DNA of 64,000 nt from Celeribacter indicus (lineage in GTDB: Bacteria; Pseudomonadota; Alphaproteobacteria; Rhodobacterales; Rhodobacteraceae): positions 124,001 to 188,000 of the forward strand of contig NZ_CP004393.1 in NCBI RefSeq assembly GCF_000819565.1, read 5' to 3'. Shown one piece after another: positions 35,083 to 43,658 of this stretch; the stretch's first letter is position 1; every line of letters begins with the position of its first letter. The notes under the pieces are model-generated. The model saw only the letters and a list, made by a program, of their open reading frames with translations. It made no database searches and was not told where the DNA came from. The translations under genes and the position numbers were made by a program.

Positions 35083-35889
35083 ATGCCGCGCACACTGTCT
35101 GTCGCCCATCTCACCGCCATCGACCTGCCGCCGCCCGCCTTCATCGAAGCCGCCGCCCGCGCGGGCTTCGATGGGGTGGGGCTGCGCCTCCTGCGCGTGA
35201 CCGAGACGACACCCGGCTATCCGCTCCGCGACGATCCCGCCATGCTGCGCGCGACAAAGGCGGCCATGGCCGCGACGGGCATCGGCGTGGGCGATATCGA
35301 GTTTTTGAAGGTGACGCCCGAGACGCGGGTCGCGGACTGCGACTGGCTGTTGGACATGGGGGCCGAACTGGGCGCGCATCACCTGATCACCGCGCCTTAC
35401 GATCCCGACCTGTCGCGGCTGTCGGACACGCTCGCGGCCCTGGCGGATGCGGGATGCTCGCGCGGGGTCGCCATCATCCACGAATTCTTTCCCTGGACCG
35501 ATGTACCCGATCTCGCCACCGCGCTCAGGGTGGTCGAGGCGGCGGGGCCGGAGGTGCATCTGCTCGTCGACAGCCTGCATTTCGACCGGTCCGGATCCTC
35601 GCTCGACACGCTTGCTGCAATCCCGCCGGAGCGCCTGCCCTTTGCCCATCTCTGCGATGCGGCGGTGCAGGAGAGTTATTCGACCGAGACGCTGTTGTTC
35701 AACGCACGCGAGGAGCGCCTGCCGCCGGGCGAAGGGGAGATCGACCTTGCCGCTTTCGTGAACGCCCTGCCGCGCGACCTGCCGCTCTCGCTCGAAGTGC
35801 CGATGACGCGGATGCAGCGCGCGGAAGGGGCGGCGGCGGTGCTCGCGCATGTCTGCAAGACGACGCGGGCCTGGCTGGCCAGGCTCTGA
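35083..35889 (+). CDS. sugar phosphate isomerase/epimerase-like TIM-barrel protein
   Basis: A 268-residue AP-endonuclease-2 superfamily barrel: FIEAAARAGFDGVGLRLLR near the N-terminus, IIHEFFPWTDVPDL (metal-ligand Glu), VHLLVDSLHFDR (Asp, His), FAHLCDAAVQ and LSLEVPMTR (Glu) in the expected order. Relatives are isomerases, epimerases and dehydroshikimate dehydratases. The ATG at 35083 follows the flavoprotein stop by 2 bases, with GGGGAG upstream; a TTG overlapping that stop is the alternative. Co-transcription with the flavoprotein suggests it acts on that enzyme's product or substrate. Confidence 0.82.
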   Translation: MPRTLSVAHLTAIDLPPPAFIEAAARAGFDGVGLRLLRVTETTPGYPLRDDPAMLRATKAAMAATGIGVGDIEFLKVTPETRVADCDWLLDMGAELGAHHLITAPYDPDLSRLSDTLAALADAGCSRGVAIIHEFFPWTDVPDLATALRVVEAAGPEVHLLVDSLHFDRSGSSLDTLAAIPPERLPFAHLCDAAVQESYSTETLLFNAREERLPPGEGEIDLAAFVNALPRDLPLSLEVPMTRMQRAEGAAAVLAHVCKTTRAWLARL

Positions 35890-35934
35890 GCCCCGGCATT
35901 CCGCCCCAGCGCGTTACAGACACGAGCGGAAGGC

Positions 35935-35954
35935 ACCGCCCGGATACGGGCGGT
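35935..35954 (+). terminator. rho-independent-type terminator after the TIM-barrel gene
   Basis: Perfect 8-base-pair stem ACCGCCCG / CGGGCGGT around a GATA loop, followed by TTTC. It closes the flavoprotein pair against the convergent LysR gene. Confidence 0.7.
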
Positions 35955-36044
35955 TTCACCCCATGAAAAGGGCTTTTTCCACCTTGCCAAGATATTCCGT
36001 TTGCTCATGATTGGCCGAGGCGGCGCGACGCCCGTCGGACGCCC

Positions 36045-36992
36045 TCATCCGGCTTCCGCGACGGCCTGTATGTCGGCGGCCATGATCTCGTGAAGCCAGG
36101 TGCGGAAGGCGACGAGCGGCGGGTAGGACTGCATCTCCTCCGGATAGACGAGATAGCTGATGCTGCGGGACTTGATCGACAGGTCGGTCACATGGACCAG
36201 CCGTTTCGACAGGATGTCATTGCCCAGCAACTCCTTGGGCGCCAGCGCAACGCCAAGGCCACGCGCAGCCGCTTCGAGGAGCATGGTGTAGTTTTCAAAG
36301 GTCAGAAGCGGGCTCGACCGCAGGACCTCGAGCTTCAGGTCATCGAAGAAGTTCGACCGGTTGGCCCGCTCACTCGTGTGCAGAAGCAGATGAATTCCGG
36401 AGAGGGCCCCCTTGTCCCCCTTTTGGATGGCCTCGGCTACCTGTTCGGAGGCCACGGCGCGAAGCTCCAGATGGATCAGCTCTTCCCACACTGCGTCAGA
36501 GCCCGGTGCCGGTGCGAAATCAATCACCGCATGCAACTCTCCGGGGCTCGCATGAGGTCGCGAGGGCAGGCGGGTGGAGAATTCCACGGTAACATTCGGA
36601 TAAGTCTTGAAAAACGACTGCATCCGGGGAATGAGCCAAAGACTTCCGAAGGTTGGCGGAATTCCCAGCCGCAGAACCCCGCCCCTGTCACCAAGCGTGA
36701 TGGCCTCGGTCGTGGCGGCGGTGAGATGGGTCAGGATCTGGCGGATCTGCTCGGCGTAATAGGCGCCGGAGGCGGTGGCCACGATCTGCCGCCGCCGGTT
36801 CTTTTCGAGCAGCGGAACGCCGAGCAATTCCTCGAGCCCGGCGACCTGTCGGCTCACCGCGCTTTGCGTCAGCGCAAGCTCCTCTGCGGCGGCGGTGAAG
36901 CTTCCGTTGCGCATGACGGCTTCGAATGCCGCGAGCGCGGAAATCGCAGGCGTCAGCCGCCTTGAGCGCCGGTTTTCATTCTGATTAGTCAT
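36045..36992 (-). CDS. LysR-family transcriptional regulator (GcvA-like)
   Basis: A 315-residue LysR regulator. The helix-turn-helix is at about residues 14-73 (LAAFEAVMRNGSFTAAAEELALTQSAVSRQVAGLEELLGVPLLEKNRR), followed by the substrate-binding-like domain (GGVLRLGIPPTFGSLWLIPRMQSFFKTYPNVTVEF). It is divergent from the ferredoxin-type reductase gene. The 120-base gap between them holds LysR-like motifs, part of which recur before the molybdenum hydroxylase operon 3 kb away. It is the likely controller of region 4. Confidence 0.9.
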   Translation of the reverse strand: MTNQNENRRSRRLTPAISALAAFEAVMRNGSFTAAAEELALTQSAVSRQVAGLEELLGVPLLEKNRRRQIVATASGAYYAEQIRQILTHLTAATTEAITLGDRGGVLRLGIPPTFGSLWLIPRMQSFFKTYPNVTVEFSTRLPSRPHASPGELHAVIDFAPAPGSDAVWEELIHLELRAVASEQVAEAIQKGDKGALSGIHLLLHTSERANRSNFFDDLKLEVLRSSPLLTFENYTMLLEAAARGLGVALAPKELLGNDILSKRLVHVTDLSIKSRSISYLVYPEEMQSYPPLVAFRTWLHEIMAADIQAVAEAG

Positions 36993-36999
36993 ACAAAAG

Positions 37000-37016
37000 A
37001 TGAGTTAACGTCATTT
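37000..37016. promoter_or_regulatory. ATGAGTTAACGTCATTT element in the LysR/reductase divergent promoter
   Basis: Contains TAACGTCA (shared with copies A and B near 32.3 and 33.3 kb) and, on the minus strand, TTAACTCATC followed by TTTTG. A similar TTAACTCAT recurs at 39876-39884, ahead of the molybdenum hydroxylase operon. Confidence 0.4.
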
Positions 37017-37112
37017 GTCACCTCCCCCTCGCGCTCAGTATAGCTTGCTCAGGGATAGAAGCAATTGCGCCACACAAGGCCGTGGCGCTCAGCGGATCTG
37101 GGAGGAATACGC

Positions 37113-38153
37113 ATGAGTTTCCGTGTCGAGCTTGAACCGAGCGGCGCCACATTCGAGGTGGAGGAAGGCCAGAGCATTCTGAACGCCGCGCTCGAATCCG
37201 GTCATCAACTGGCTTATTCGTGCCGCCGTGGCACCTGTGCGACCTGTAAATGCAAGATCACCAGCGGCAAGGTGGATTACGGCGAATATATCGCGGCCAT
37301 GCTGCCGGAATCGCAAAAGGCGGAGGGCTATGCGCTTCTCTGCCAGGCCAAGCCGCTGAGCGATCTCACCATCGAGGCGACGGAACTGACCTTGCAGGCG
37401 CAGGCGCCGAAGGTGATCCCCTGCCGGGTCCACGGGATCGAGCGGCTCACCGATGACATCGCCATCGTCAACCTGCGACTGCCGCAGAACGAGGAATTCC
37501 GCCACGTCGCCGGGCAATATGTCGACGTGCTGCTGAAGGACGGCCGGCGCCGGTCCTATTCGATCGCCAACAAACCCAGCGTGCACGGGGTGATCGACCT
37601 CGAGTTGCACCTGCGCCACTCGCCGGGCGGAGCCTTTACCGACCATGTGTTTTCAAACATGAAAGCCCGTGAGATCCTGCGCTTCGAAGGCCCGCTGGGC
37701 ACGATGTTCCTGCGCGAAGACAACGACAAGCCAATTGTCTTCCTTGCCAGCGGCACCGGTTTCGCTCCGCTCAAGTCGATCATCGAATACGCGCTGTCCG
37801 AAGGCATCGAACGTCCGATGACGCTCTACTGGGGCGGACGTCACCCGCAGGACATCTACATGCGGGAGCTCGCCGAAAGCTGGGCGAAAGACCATCCGCA
37901 GTTCGAATTCGTGCCCGTGGTGTCCGATCCGGAGCCGGAGCACGACTGGACCGGGCGCACGGGGTTCGTGCACCAGGCCGTGCTCGAGGACATCCCCGAC
38001 ATGTCCGGCTATCAGGTCTATGCCTGCGGCAATCCCCACATGGTCGACGCTGCCCGTGCCGATTTCACCGGCCTGAGAGGCATGGACGAGGCCGAATTCT
38101 TTGCCGATCCCTTCACCACCGAGGCGGATCTGGCCAAGGCCGTTGCCAGCTGA
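37113..38153 (+). CDS. ferredoxin-type flavoprotein reductase (2Fe-2S, FAD, NAD domains)
   Basis: A 346-residue electron-transfer protein in the N-to-C order plant-type ferredoxin, FAD domain, NAD domain. Iron-sulfur ligands are C37, C42, C45 (SCRRGTCATCKC) and C77 (ALLCQA). The flavin site is RRSYSIANKP near 151, the NAD site LASGTGFAPLKSI near 217, and YACGNPHMVDAA near the end. Such proteins (CDP-6-deoxy-glucoseen reductase / phenol hydroxylase component / oxygenase reductase type) pass electrons from NAD(P)H to an oxygenase. No Rieske or di-iron oxygenase is encoded in this window, so its partner is unclear. GGAGG lies upstream of the ATG at 37113. Confidence 0.9.
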   Translation: MSFRVELEPSGATFEVEEGQSILNAALESGHQLAYSCRRGTCATCKCKITSGKVDYGEYIAAMLPESQKAEGYALLCQAKPLSDLTIEATELTLQAQAPKVIPCRVHGIERLTDDIAIVNLRLPQNEEFRHVAGQYVDVLLKDGRRRSYSIANKPSVHGVIDLELHLRHSPGGAFTDHVFSNMKAREILRFEGPLGTMFLREDNDKPIVFLASGTGFAPLKSIIEYALSEGIERPMTLYWGGRHPQDIYMRELAESWAKDHPQFEFVPVVSDPEPEHDWTGRTGFVHQAVLEDIPDMSGYQVYACGNPHMVDAARADFTGLRGMDEAEFFADPFTTEADLAKAVAS

Positions 38154-38197
38154 ACCCGGCACCGGCACACGATAACAACAAAGAGAGGAGAAACGCC

Positions 38198-38674
38198 ATG
38201 ATCGAGATCGCCGATCCGATTTTCAAACCCGACAACCAAAACGCCGTGGTCAAGCCGCTGCTGATGACGCACGGCACGATGGAAAGCCGCAATCTCACGG
38301 AAACGCGCAAATTTCTCGAGGAATTCCTTGGCATGGAATGTGTGCGCCACAATCCCGACGGGATGCATGTGCGCTGCGGCATGAAGTTCAGCATCGTCTG
38401 CCTTCAGACCGACACGCCGATGAACAAGCTGACTATGCTCAACCACTGGGGTCTCGACGTCGCCACCAAGGAGGAGGTTGACGACGCCTATAAGGCGGCC
38501 ATCGAAATGAAGGACAAATACAAGATCCGCAGCATCACGGAACCGGTCATGCGGCACGGGATTTATTCCTTCTACCTCGAGGACCTGGACGGAAACTTCT
38601 GGGAGATCGAATATTACGACGGTGGCTCGGTGCACGAGGATGCCTTCGACTTCGGCGACCGCTACGAAGAATAA
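38198..38674 (+). CDS. VOC-superfamily protein (extradiol dioxygenase/glyoxalase-like)
   Basis: A 158-residue vicinal-oxygen-chelate protein. Potential metal ligands are H25 (MTHGTMESRN), a mid-protein His (LNHWGLDVA) and Glu near residue 140 (NFWEIEYYDGG), the usual H-H-E pattern, so it may be catalytic. DLDGNFWEIEYY is a typical C-terminal VOC motif. It could be a ring-cleavage dioxygenase, an isomerase or a lyase. It lies 44 bases after the reductase with GAGAGGAG ahead of the start, and is probably in the same transcript. Confidence 0.8.
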   Translation: MIEIADPIFKPDNQNAVVKPLLMTHGTMESRNLTETRKFLEEFLGMECVRHNPDGMHVRCGMKFSIVCLQTDTPMNKLTMLNHWGLDVATKEEVDDAYKAAIEMKDKYKIRSITEPVMRHGIYSFYLEDLDGNFWEIEYYDGGSVHEDAFDFGDRYEE

Positions 38675-38801
38675 GGCCGAGCCGAGCAGTTGCGCCGGCG
38701 CGCCCCGATGGCGCGCCGGCGTCCGTGTCGCTATAGTGGGCTCTCCTGCATCGCGCCCCGCCAGAACCGGTGCGCTTGTCGGAGGGACAGGGAGGAAGAC
38801 C

Positions 38802-39533
38802 ATGATCGAAATAACCGTGCCGTATGAGATCGGCGGTCGCAGCTTTGCGGGCCGGATCGTCTGCGACGAGGACGCAGCGGAGGCCGGACGTCCGGTCCTG
38901 TTCATGCAGCCGGACTGGTACGGCGTCTGGCCCGAGACGATCGCCCAGGCGCGGGAGCTTGCCGCCGGACGCTATGTCGTGCTGCTGGCGGACATGTTCG
39001 GCACCGATTATCAGCCGGAGACCAAGGGATTCAACGAGCTTCTGGCAGGCATGCTGGCGGTGCACAAGGATCTCGGCTTCACGCTGGACTGCGGCAATAC
39101 CGCCTATGAGCGGATGCTGACCGAGGCGCGCAAGCGCGGACTGGTGCAGGACGATGCAAGGAAATTCGCGGTGGGCTACTGCGCCGGGGGCGGGTTCCTG
39201 ATGGAACAGGCACGCGCCGGAGCGGAGTTCGACGCGCTCACGGTGCTGCACATCACCAATCCGTCGCCTGTCGTCCCGGACACGCCCTGCAAGGTGAGCG
39301 GTCGGGTTCTGGCCATCCACGGCGCCAAGGATCCGGTGACCACCAAACCCATGCTGACGAAGATGGAAGACGAGCTGACCGGCGCGGGGGTGGAATGGCA
39401 GACGGTGCTTTTCAGCAATGCCGTGCATTCCTTCTGTGTCCCTTCGGCGAATTTCGAGGGAGCGCAATATGACGAGGCGCTCTGCCGCCGGTCCTATCGC
39501 ATGATGCACGATTTCTTCGCGGAGACCGCCTGA
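38802..39533 (+). CDS. dienelactone hydrolase family protein
   Basis: A 243-residue alpha/beta hydrolase. The nucleophile motif is GYCAGGG (Cys, as in dienelactone hydrolases), the acid lies in IHGAKDPVT, and the His in AVHSFCVPS. The opening VLFMQPDWYGVWPETIAQARELA and DMFGTDY are also DLH-like. It would open a lactone or cleave an ester in aromatic ring-cleavage pathways. GGAGGAAG lies ahead of the ATG at 38802; a longer open frame upstream overlaps the VOC gene in another frame and is not used. It is followed by a strong terminator. Confidence 0.85.
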   Translation: MIEITVPYEIGGRSFAGRIVCDEDAAEAGRPVLFMQPDWYGVWPETIAQARELAAGRYVVLLADMFGTDYQPETKGFNELLAGMLAVHKDLGFTLDCGNTAYERMLTEARKRGLVQDDARKFAVGYCAGGGFLMEQARAGAEFDALTVLHITNPSPVVPDTPCKVSGRVLAIHGAKDPVTTKPMLTKMEDELTGAGVEWQTVLFSNAVHSFCVPSANFEGAQYDEALCRRSYRMMHDFFAETA

Positions 39534-39596
39534 GCGACGGGATCGACGGGAGATCCGTGACAGTGCCGCCTTCCAGAACGAATTCGTGCAGTCGAC

Positions 39597-39632
39597 CCCG
39601 TCCCGCAACGCCGGGACGGGATTGCATTTTTG
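39597..39632 (+). terminator. rho-independent terminator after the dienelactone hydrolase gene
   Basis: Perfect 9-base-pair stem CCCGTCCCG (39597-39605) / CGGGACGGG (39612-39620) with loop CAACGC, followed by ATTGCATTTTTG. Confidence 0.85.
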
Positions 39633-39838
39633 TCGGGTGAAGTTCCCAAAACTCATGACCGTCTCACCTGAATCGTCCTTGCGGCAGAAGGTCAGGCGCC
39701 GGACGGGCCGTATCCCGCCCCAGATCCCGCGAAAACCACCGAAAGCCTGAGAAATGCGGGGCAGGGAGACTTTCCTGGTTTCGCCGCCACGGATCGGCGC
39801 ATCGGCGATCATTCCGATTTATCATCCCGTGAGTGAAG

Positions 39839-39863
39839 ATTCATCATTTTGCCCAAGATGAAT
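39839..39863. promoter_or_regulatory. LysR-type inverted repeat upstream of the molybdenum hydroxylase operon
   Basis: ATTCATC (39839-39845), 11 bases, GATGAAT (39857-39863): a perfect dyad with the T-N11-A spacing typical of LysR recognition sites. It lies about 170 bases before the first gene. Confidence 0.6.
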
Positions 39864-40029
39864 TTCAGGGTTAGCTTAACTCATGCTGCGTCTTCCCCCG
39901 TCGGGAGCGGGGGACCTGTGGGAGGAGCAGGAGCAAGACGACAGTCCAAAAATAAAGGGAGGAAAGAATGCCGTTTTCTGACGAAATGCGGTCCGCCGCC
40001 TGTGCCTTTGCACATGGGGGTACCAGCAC

Positions 40030-40497
40030 ATGAAACTGACGGGCCAAATCCGGGCGAATGCCCCGCGCGAGCGTGTATTCGCGGCGATGCGCGATGCCGA
40101 ATTCTTCGCAAGCTGCGTCCAGGGCGTAAGCGATCTCAAGGAGATCGACGATCGCAATTATACCGCCGTTCTGAAGACCAAGGTCGCCTATATCCGGTTC
40201 TCCTTTGATGTGGAGGTGACTGTGACCCGCATCGAGGAGCCGGTCTTGATCGAGGCGCAGGTGACCGGCACGCCCGCCGGCATCGTGGGCAGGCTGACCT
40301 CCACAGCGACCACCGAACTGATCGCGGACGGGGACGAAACCATCATCGACTATGTGATCGACTCGCATCTGACCGGGCGGCTCGGCAGCATCGGACAGCC
40401 GGTCCTGAAATCGAAGGCGCGCGAGATGGAGCGCGAGTTCACCAAGCGGTTACGGGAGGCCTTTGCGCTCGAAAGCACCGGGGGAGGCGCGCAATGA
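40030..40497 (+). CDS. CoxG-like SRPBCC protein
   Basis: A 155-residue SRPBCC (START-like) domain protein of the carbon monoxide dehydrogenase subunit G family: MKLTGQIRANAPRERVFAAM, PEAEFF-type DAEFFASCVQGV, then GRLTSTATTELIADGDETIIDYVIDSHLTGRLGSIGQPVLKSKA. Many CoxG proteins carry a C-terminal membrane anchor; this one does not. CoxG homologues help localise or mature molybdenum hydroxylases. It overlaps the FAD-subunit gene by 4 bases, making it the first cistron of the operon. Confidence 0.88.
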   Translation: MKLTGQIRANAPRERVFAAMRDAEFFASCVQGVSDLKEIDDRNYTAVLKTKVAYIRFSFDVEVTVTRIEEPVLIEAQVTGTPAGIVGRLTSTATTELIADGDETIIDYVIDSHLTGRLGSIGQPVLKSKAREMEREFTKRLREAFALESTGGGAQ

Positions 40498-41357
40498 ACG
40501 CCTTCGAGCTTGAGATGCCGGACTCGCTGAAAGCGGCGGTTGCGCTTCTCGATCCCGAGGATCCGACGATTCGGGTGATGTCCGGTGGAACGGCGCTGAT
40601 GCTGATGATGAAGACGGACGTCTTCCATCCGACCCGTCTCATCAGTTTGCGGCGGATCGAGGAGACCTGGTCCCAAATGGGTCCGATGCCGGACGGCAGC
40701 TTTCGCATCGGCGCGATGTGCACGCTTTCGCAGATGGAACACAATGACGCGCTTGCGGCCTTCGCGCCGGTGATCCGCCAGACCATGTACCTGCTCTCGA
40801 ACGTGCGGGTGCGCAATGTCGCGACCGTCGGCGGCGCGCTTGCCCATGGCGATCCGCATATGGATCTGCCGCCGGTGCTCGTGGCGCTCGATGCGGAGGT
40901 CGTGACGGAAAGCCCCGAGGGCTCGCGGCGGATCCCGGTCGCGGAGCTCCATCTTGGCTATTACGAAACCGTGCTGCGCGGCGACGAGCTGATCCGCGAA
41001 GTGATCATTCCGCCGCAACAGGACCGGCGCGCGAGCTACCTGAAATGCACCACCCGCGCGGTAAAGGACTGGCCCGCGCTCGGCGTGGCGCTTTCGGCCG
41101 ATCTGGACGGCGACAGCATGCGCGACGCGCGGCTCGTCATCGGATCGGTGGGCGAACGTCCCCTCCGCGTGTCCGAAGTCGAGGCTGTCGTCAACGGACA
41201 GCAGATGACGGAAAGGGTGATCCGCGACGCGGGCGAGGCGGCCGCCGCCTCGGTCGAGACTATCCCGGACGAACTCGGCTCTGCCGCCTATAAGACACAG
41301 CTCGTCCGCGTCCATGTCGAGCGCGCGCTGCGCGCGGTCGTGAACCAGAACGCCTGA
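40494..41357 (+). CDS. molybdenum hydroxylase FAD-binding subunit (CoxM/XdhB-like)
   Basis: A 287-residue FAD-binding PCMH-type subunit. The FAD contacts are MSGGTALMLMMK near residue 35 and VRNVATVGGALAHGDPHMDLPPVL near residue 103. The C-terminal CO_deh_flav_C domain runs to the end. It passes electrons from the iron-sulfur subunit to the acceptor. It is coupled to the CoxG-like gene by overlap, and the large subunit gene follows after 9 bases. Confidence 0.92.
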   Translation: MNAFELEMPDSLKAAVALLDPEDPTIRVMSGGTALMLMMKTDVFHPTRLISLRRIEETWSQMGPMPDGSFRIGAMCTLSQMEHNDALAAFAPVIRQTMYLLSNVRVRNVATVGGALAHGDPHMDLPPVLVALDAEVVTESPEGSRRIPVAELHLGYYETVLRGDELIREVIIPPQQDRRASYLKCTTRAVKDWPALGVALSADLDGDSMRDARLVIGSVGERPLRVSEVEAVVNGQQMTERVIRDAGEAAAASVETIPDELGSAAYKTQLVRVHVERALRAVVNQNA

Positions 41358-41366
41358 GGTATTCCA

Positions 41367-43658
41367 ATGAATGACCAGACTACCCAGAGTCGCGCTGTCG
41401 GAGCCTCGCATCCGCGGCGCGAGGCCAGGGAAAAGGTGACCGGACGTATCGAATACATCCACAACCTCCGCCTGCCGAACATGCTGCATGGCAAGATCTG
41501 TCGCAGCACCGTGGCCCATGCCCGGATCGTCAGCGTCGACACGAGCGAGGCCGAGGCCCATCCCGGTGTCGAACTCGTCCTGACCGGCGAAGACATTCGC
41601 AAGGTCATGCCGGAGCCCTATTTCGGCGTGATGTTCCATGACCAGCCGGTGCTGGCGCTCGACAAGGTGCGCTATGTCGGCGAGCCCGTCGCGCTGGTCC
41701 TGGCCGCCGATCCCAATGTCGCCGCCGAGGCGGTGGCCCTGATCGACGTGCGGTACGATGAGCTGGAGCCGGTGTTCGACGAGGTGGATGCGCTGAGTTC
41801 CACGAGCTATGTGCATGAGGAGTTGAAGCCCGGCGTCCCCGAAATCCAGTTCCTGAAGGGCGTGCGCGACACCAACGTCGGCTTTCCCTATCAGCTGCGC
41901 CATGGCGGCGACGTGGATGCGGCCTTCGAGGCGGCCGAGCATGTGTTCGAACACGAATTCCGCACGCATCCCTCGGCCCATGTGCCGCTGGAGCCGCCGG
42001 TCACGGTGGCGGAGCCGACCGGTCCGGGCCTGACGCTGCACACCGCGAACCAGAGTCCCTCGTTCGTTGCCTACGAGATCGCACGCCTGCTGAACTGGCC
42101 GCAAAGCAAGGTGCGTGTGCGCGTGCCCTATCTCGGTGGCGGGTTCGGCGCAAAGCTCTGGATCCGGCTCGAAGCGCTGGTGGCGGCAGCGGCCCTGCTG
42201 GCGAAGCGGCCAGTCAAGGTCTCGCTCAGCATGGAAGAGCAGTTCTACACCATCACAAAACATGGCGCGACGCTGCGCATCAAGAGCGGCGTGGACAAGG
42301 ACGGGCGTATCACCGCGCGCAAATGCGAGGTCTACTGGAACGGCGGTGCCTATGCCGATATCGGCCCGGCGGTGGCCTTCCACGCCGGCATGACCGCGGC
42401 GGGGCCATATGACATTCCCGATGTGGCGATCAACTCCCTGTCAGTCTACACCAACCGGCCCGTCGCAGGCGCCATGCGGGGCTTTGGCCATCCGCAGCTG
42501 ATCTGGGCCTATGAGAACCACACCGACATGATGGCGCATGAGCTGTGCATTGACCCGCTCGACTTCCGCCGGCGCAATATCCTGCGCGAAGGCAGCGTCC
42601 ATGCCACCGGCACGGCGCTCAACACGTCCGCGGTGGAAAAGGCGCTCGATCGGGTGACCGAGCGGCTGAACTGGGGCAAGCCCTTCGACAAGGGCAACGG
42701 CACGATCAGACGCGGTCGCGGCTTCGCAATCGGGATCAAGGCTTCGATCGCCCCCTCGACCTCCGAAGCCATGGTCCGGGTAAGCTCGGACGGCAGCGCC
42801 ACGCTCTATTGCAGCAGCGTCGACATGGGCCAGGGCGCGGACACCGCACATGCCCAGATCGTCGCCGAGGTGCTGGACATACCCGTGCAGCGAGTGAACA
42901 TCGTGCATCCCGACACTGACGTGACGCCCTACGATACCGGCACACTGGGATCCCGGACGCTCTACCACATGGGGCATGCGATACGCCTTGCCGCACTGGA
43001 CGCAAGGGCGAAACTGGAGGAGATGGCGGCAGAAAGCGGCTCGAACGTGCCGATCTGGGAATTGTTCGCGCGCAAGAACGGGCTGCCGGTCGGAAATGTG
43101 ATCGGGACCGGAAGCTTTACGCCGCCGGGCCATGTCCCGCCCGACCCGATGACCGGCCAGTCGAGCGACATCACGCCCTACTGGATGGTCGGGGCCACTG
43201 GCGCGGAGGTCGAGGTCGACACAGAAACCGGACGCGTGACCATTCTCCGGCTGGTGAACGTCGCGGATGCCGGCACGCCGATCAACCCACAGATCGTGGA
43301 TCACCAGATCTCCGGCGCGTCAATCATGCAACTCGGGCAGACGATGCAGGAAAAAGTGCATTTCGACTACGGCCAGGTCACCAACGCCTCCTTCGCAGAT
43401 TACAAGATCCCGAGCATGCTCGACATTCCGGCGATCGAGAACGCCCTGCTCGAGGGCGAGGAGGCCGGTGGTCCCTTCGGAGCCAAGGGTGCAGGGGAGA
43501 CGGGGACGTTCTGCGTATCCTCGGCCGTGGCGAATGCAGTGTTCGACGCGGTGGGCGTGCGCGTTCACGAGATGCCGATCACCGGCGAAACCGTCTATCG
43601 CGCCCTGCGCAAGGCTGCCAACGACCCGCTCGAGGAGGATCAGGATGTCGCACTCTGA
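41367..43658 (+). CDS. molybdenum hydroxylase large (molybdopterin-binding) subunit
   Basis: A 763-residue xanthine-dehydrogenase-family catalytic subunit. Cofactor motifs include YLGGGFGAKLW near residue 253, DMGQGADTAHAQI near 490, and GGPFGAKGAGETG with the catalytic E711. Near residue 375 it reads NRPVAGAMRGFGHPQ, the Arg/Phe form of xanthine dehydrogenase and hydroxybenzoyl-CoA reductase relatives, not the Cys-containing AYxCSFR loop of true CO dehydrogenase. It should hydroxylate or reduce an aromatic or heteroaromatic ring using water. The substrate is unknown. It overlaps the small-subunit gene by 14 bases. Confidence 0.92.
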   Translation: MNDQTTQSRAVGASHPRREAREKVTGRIEYIHNLRLPNMLHGKICRSTVAHARIVSVDTSEAEAHPGVELVLTGEDIRKVMPEPYFGVMFHDQPVLALDKVRYVGEPVALVLAADPNVAAEAVALIDVRYDELEPVFDEVDALSSTSYVHEELKPGVPEIQFLKGVRDTNVGFPYQLRHGGDVDAAFEAAEHVFEHEFRTHPSAHVPLEPPVTVAEPTGPGLTLHTANQSPSFVAYEIARLLNWPQSKVRVRVPYLGGGFGAKLWIRLEALVAAAALLAKRPVKVSLSMEEQFYTITKHGATLRIKSGVDKDGRITARKCEVYWNGGAYADIGPAVAFHAGMTAAGPYDIPDVAINSLSVYTNRPVAGAMRGFGHPQLIWAYENHTDMMAHELCIDPLDFRRRNILREGSVHATGTALNTSAVEKALDRVTERLNWGKPFDKGNGTIRRGRGFAIGIKASIAPSTSEAMVRVSSDGSATLYCSSVDMGQGADTAHAQIVAEVLDIPVQRVNIVHPDTDVTPYDTGTLGSRTLYHMGHAIRLAALDARAKLEEMAAESGSNVPIWELFARKNGLPVGNVIGTGSFTPPGHVPPDPMTGQSSDITPYWMVGATGAEVEVDTETGRVTILRLVNVADAGTPINPQIVDHQISGASIMQLGQTMQEKVHFDYGQVTNASFADYKIPSMLDIPAIENALLEGEEAGGPFGAKGAGETGTFCVSSAVANAVFDAVGVRVHEMPITGETVYRALRKAANDPLEEDQDVAL

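Larger units (their letters stand above)
39534..40029. other. gene-free interval before the molybdenum hydroxylase operon
   Basis: This 496-base stretch holds a terminator for the upstream hydrolase (39597-39620), an A/T-richer promoter zone with a perfect inverted repeat (39839-39863), TTAACTCAT at 39876-39884, and a GGAGGA at 39960-39965 without a convincing gene attached. Open frames here (plus 39849, minus 39627) show no family features. Confidence 0.6.

Noticed and set aside
40350..42383. 677-residue minus-strand open frame
   Set aside because: Antisense to the molybdenum hydroxylase genes; no family features.
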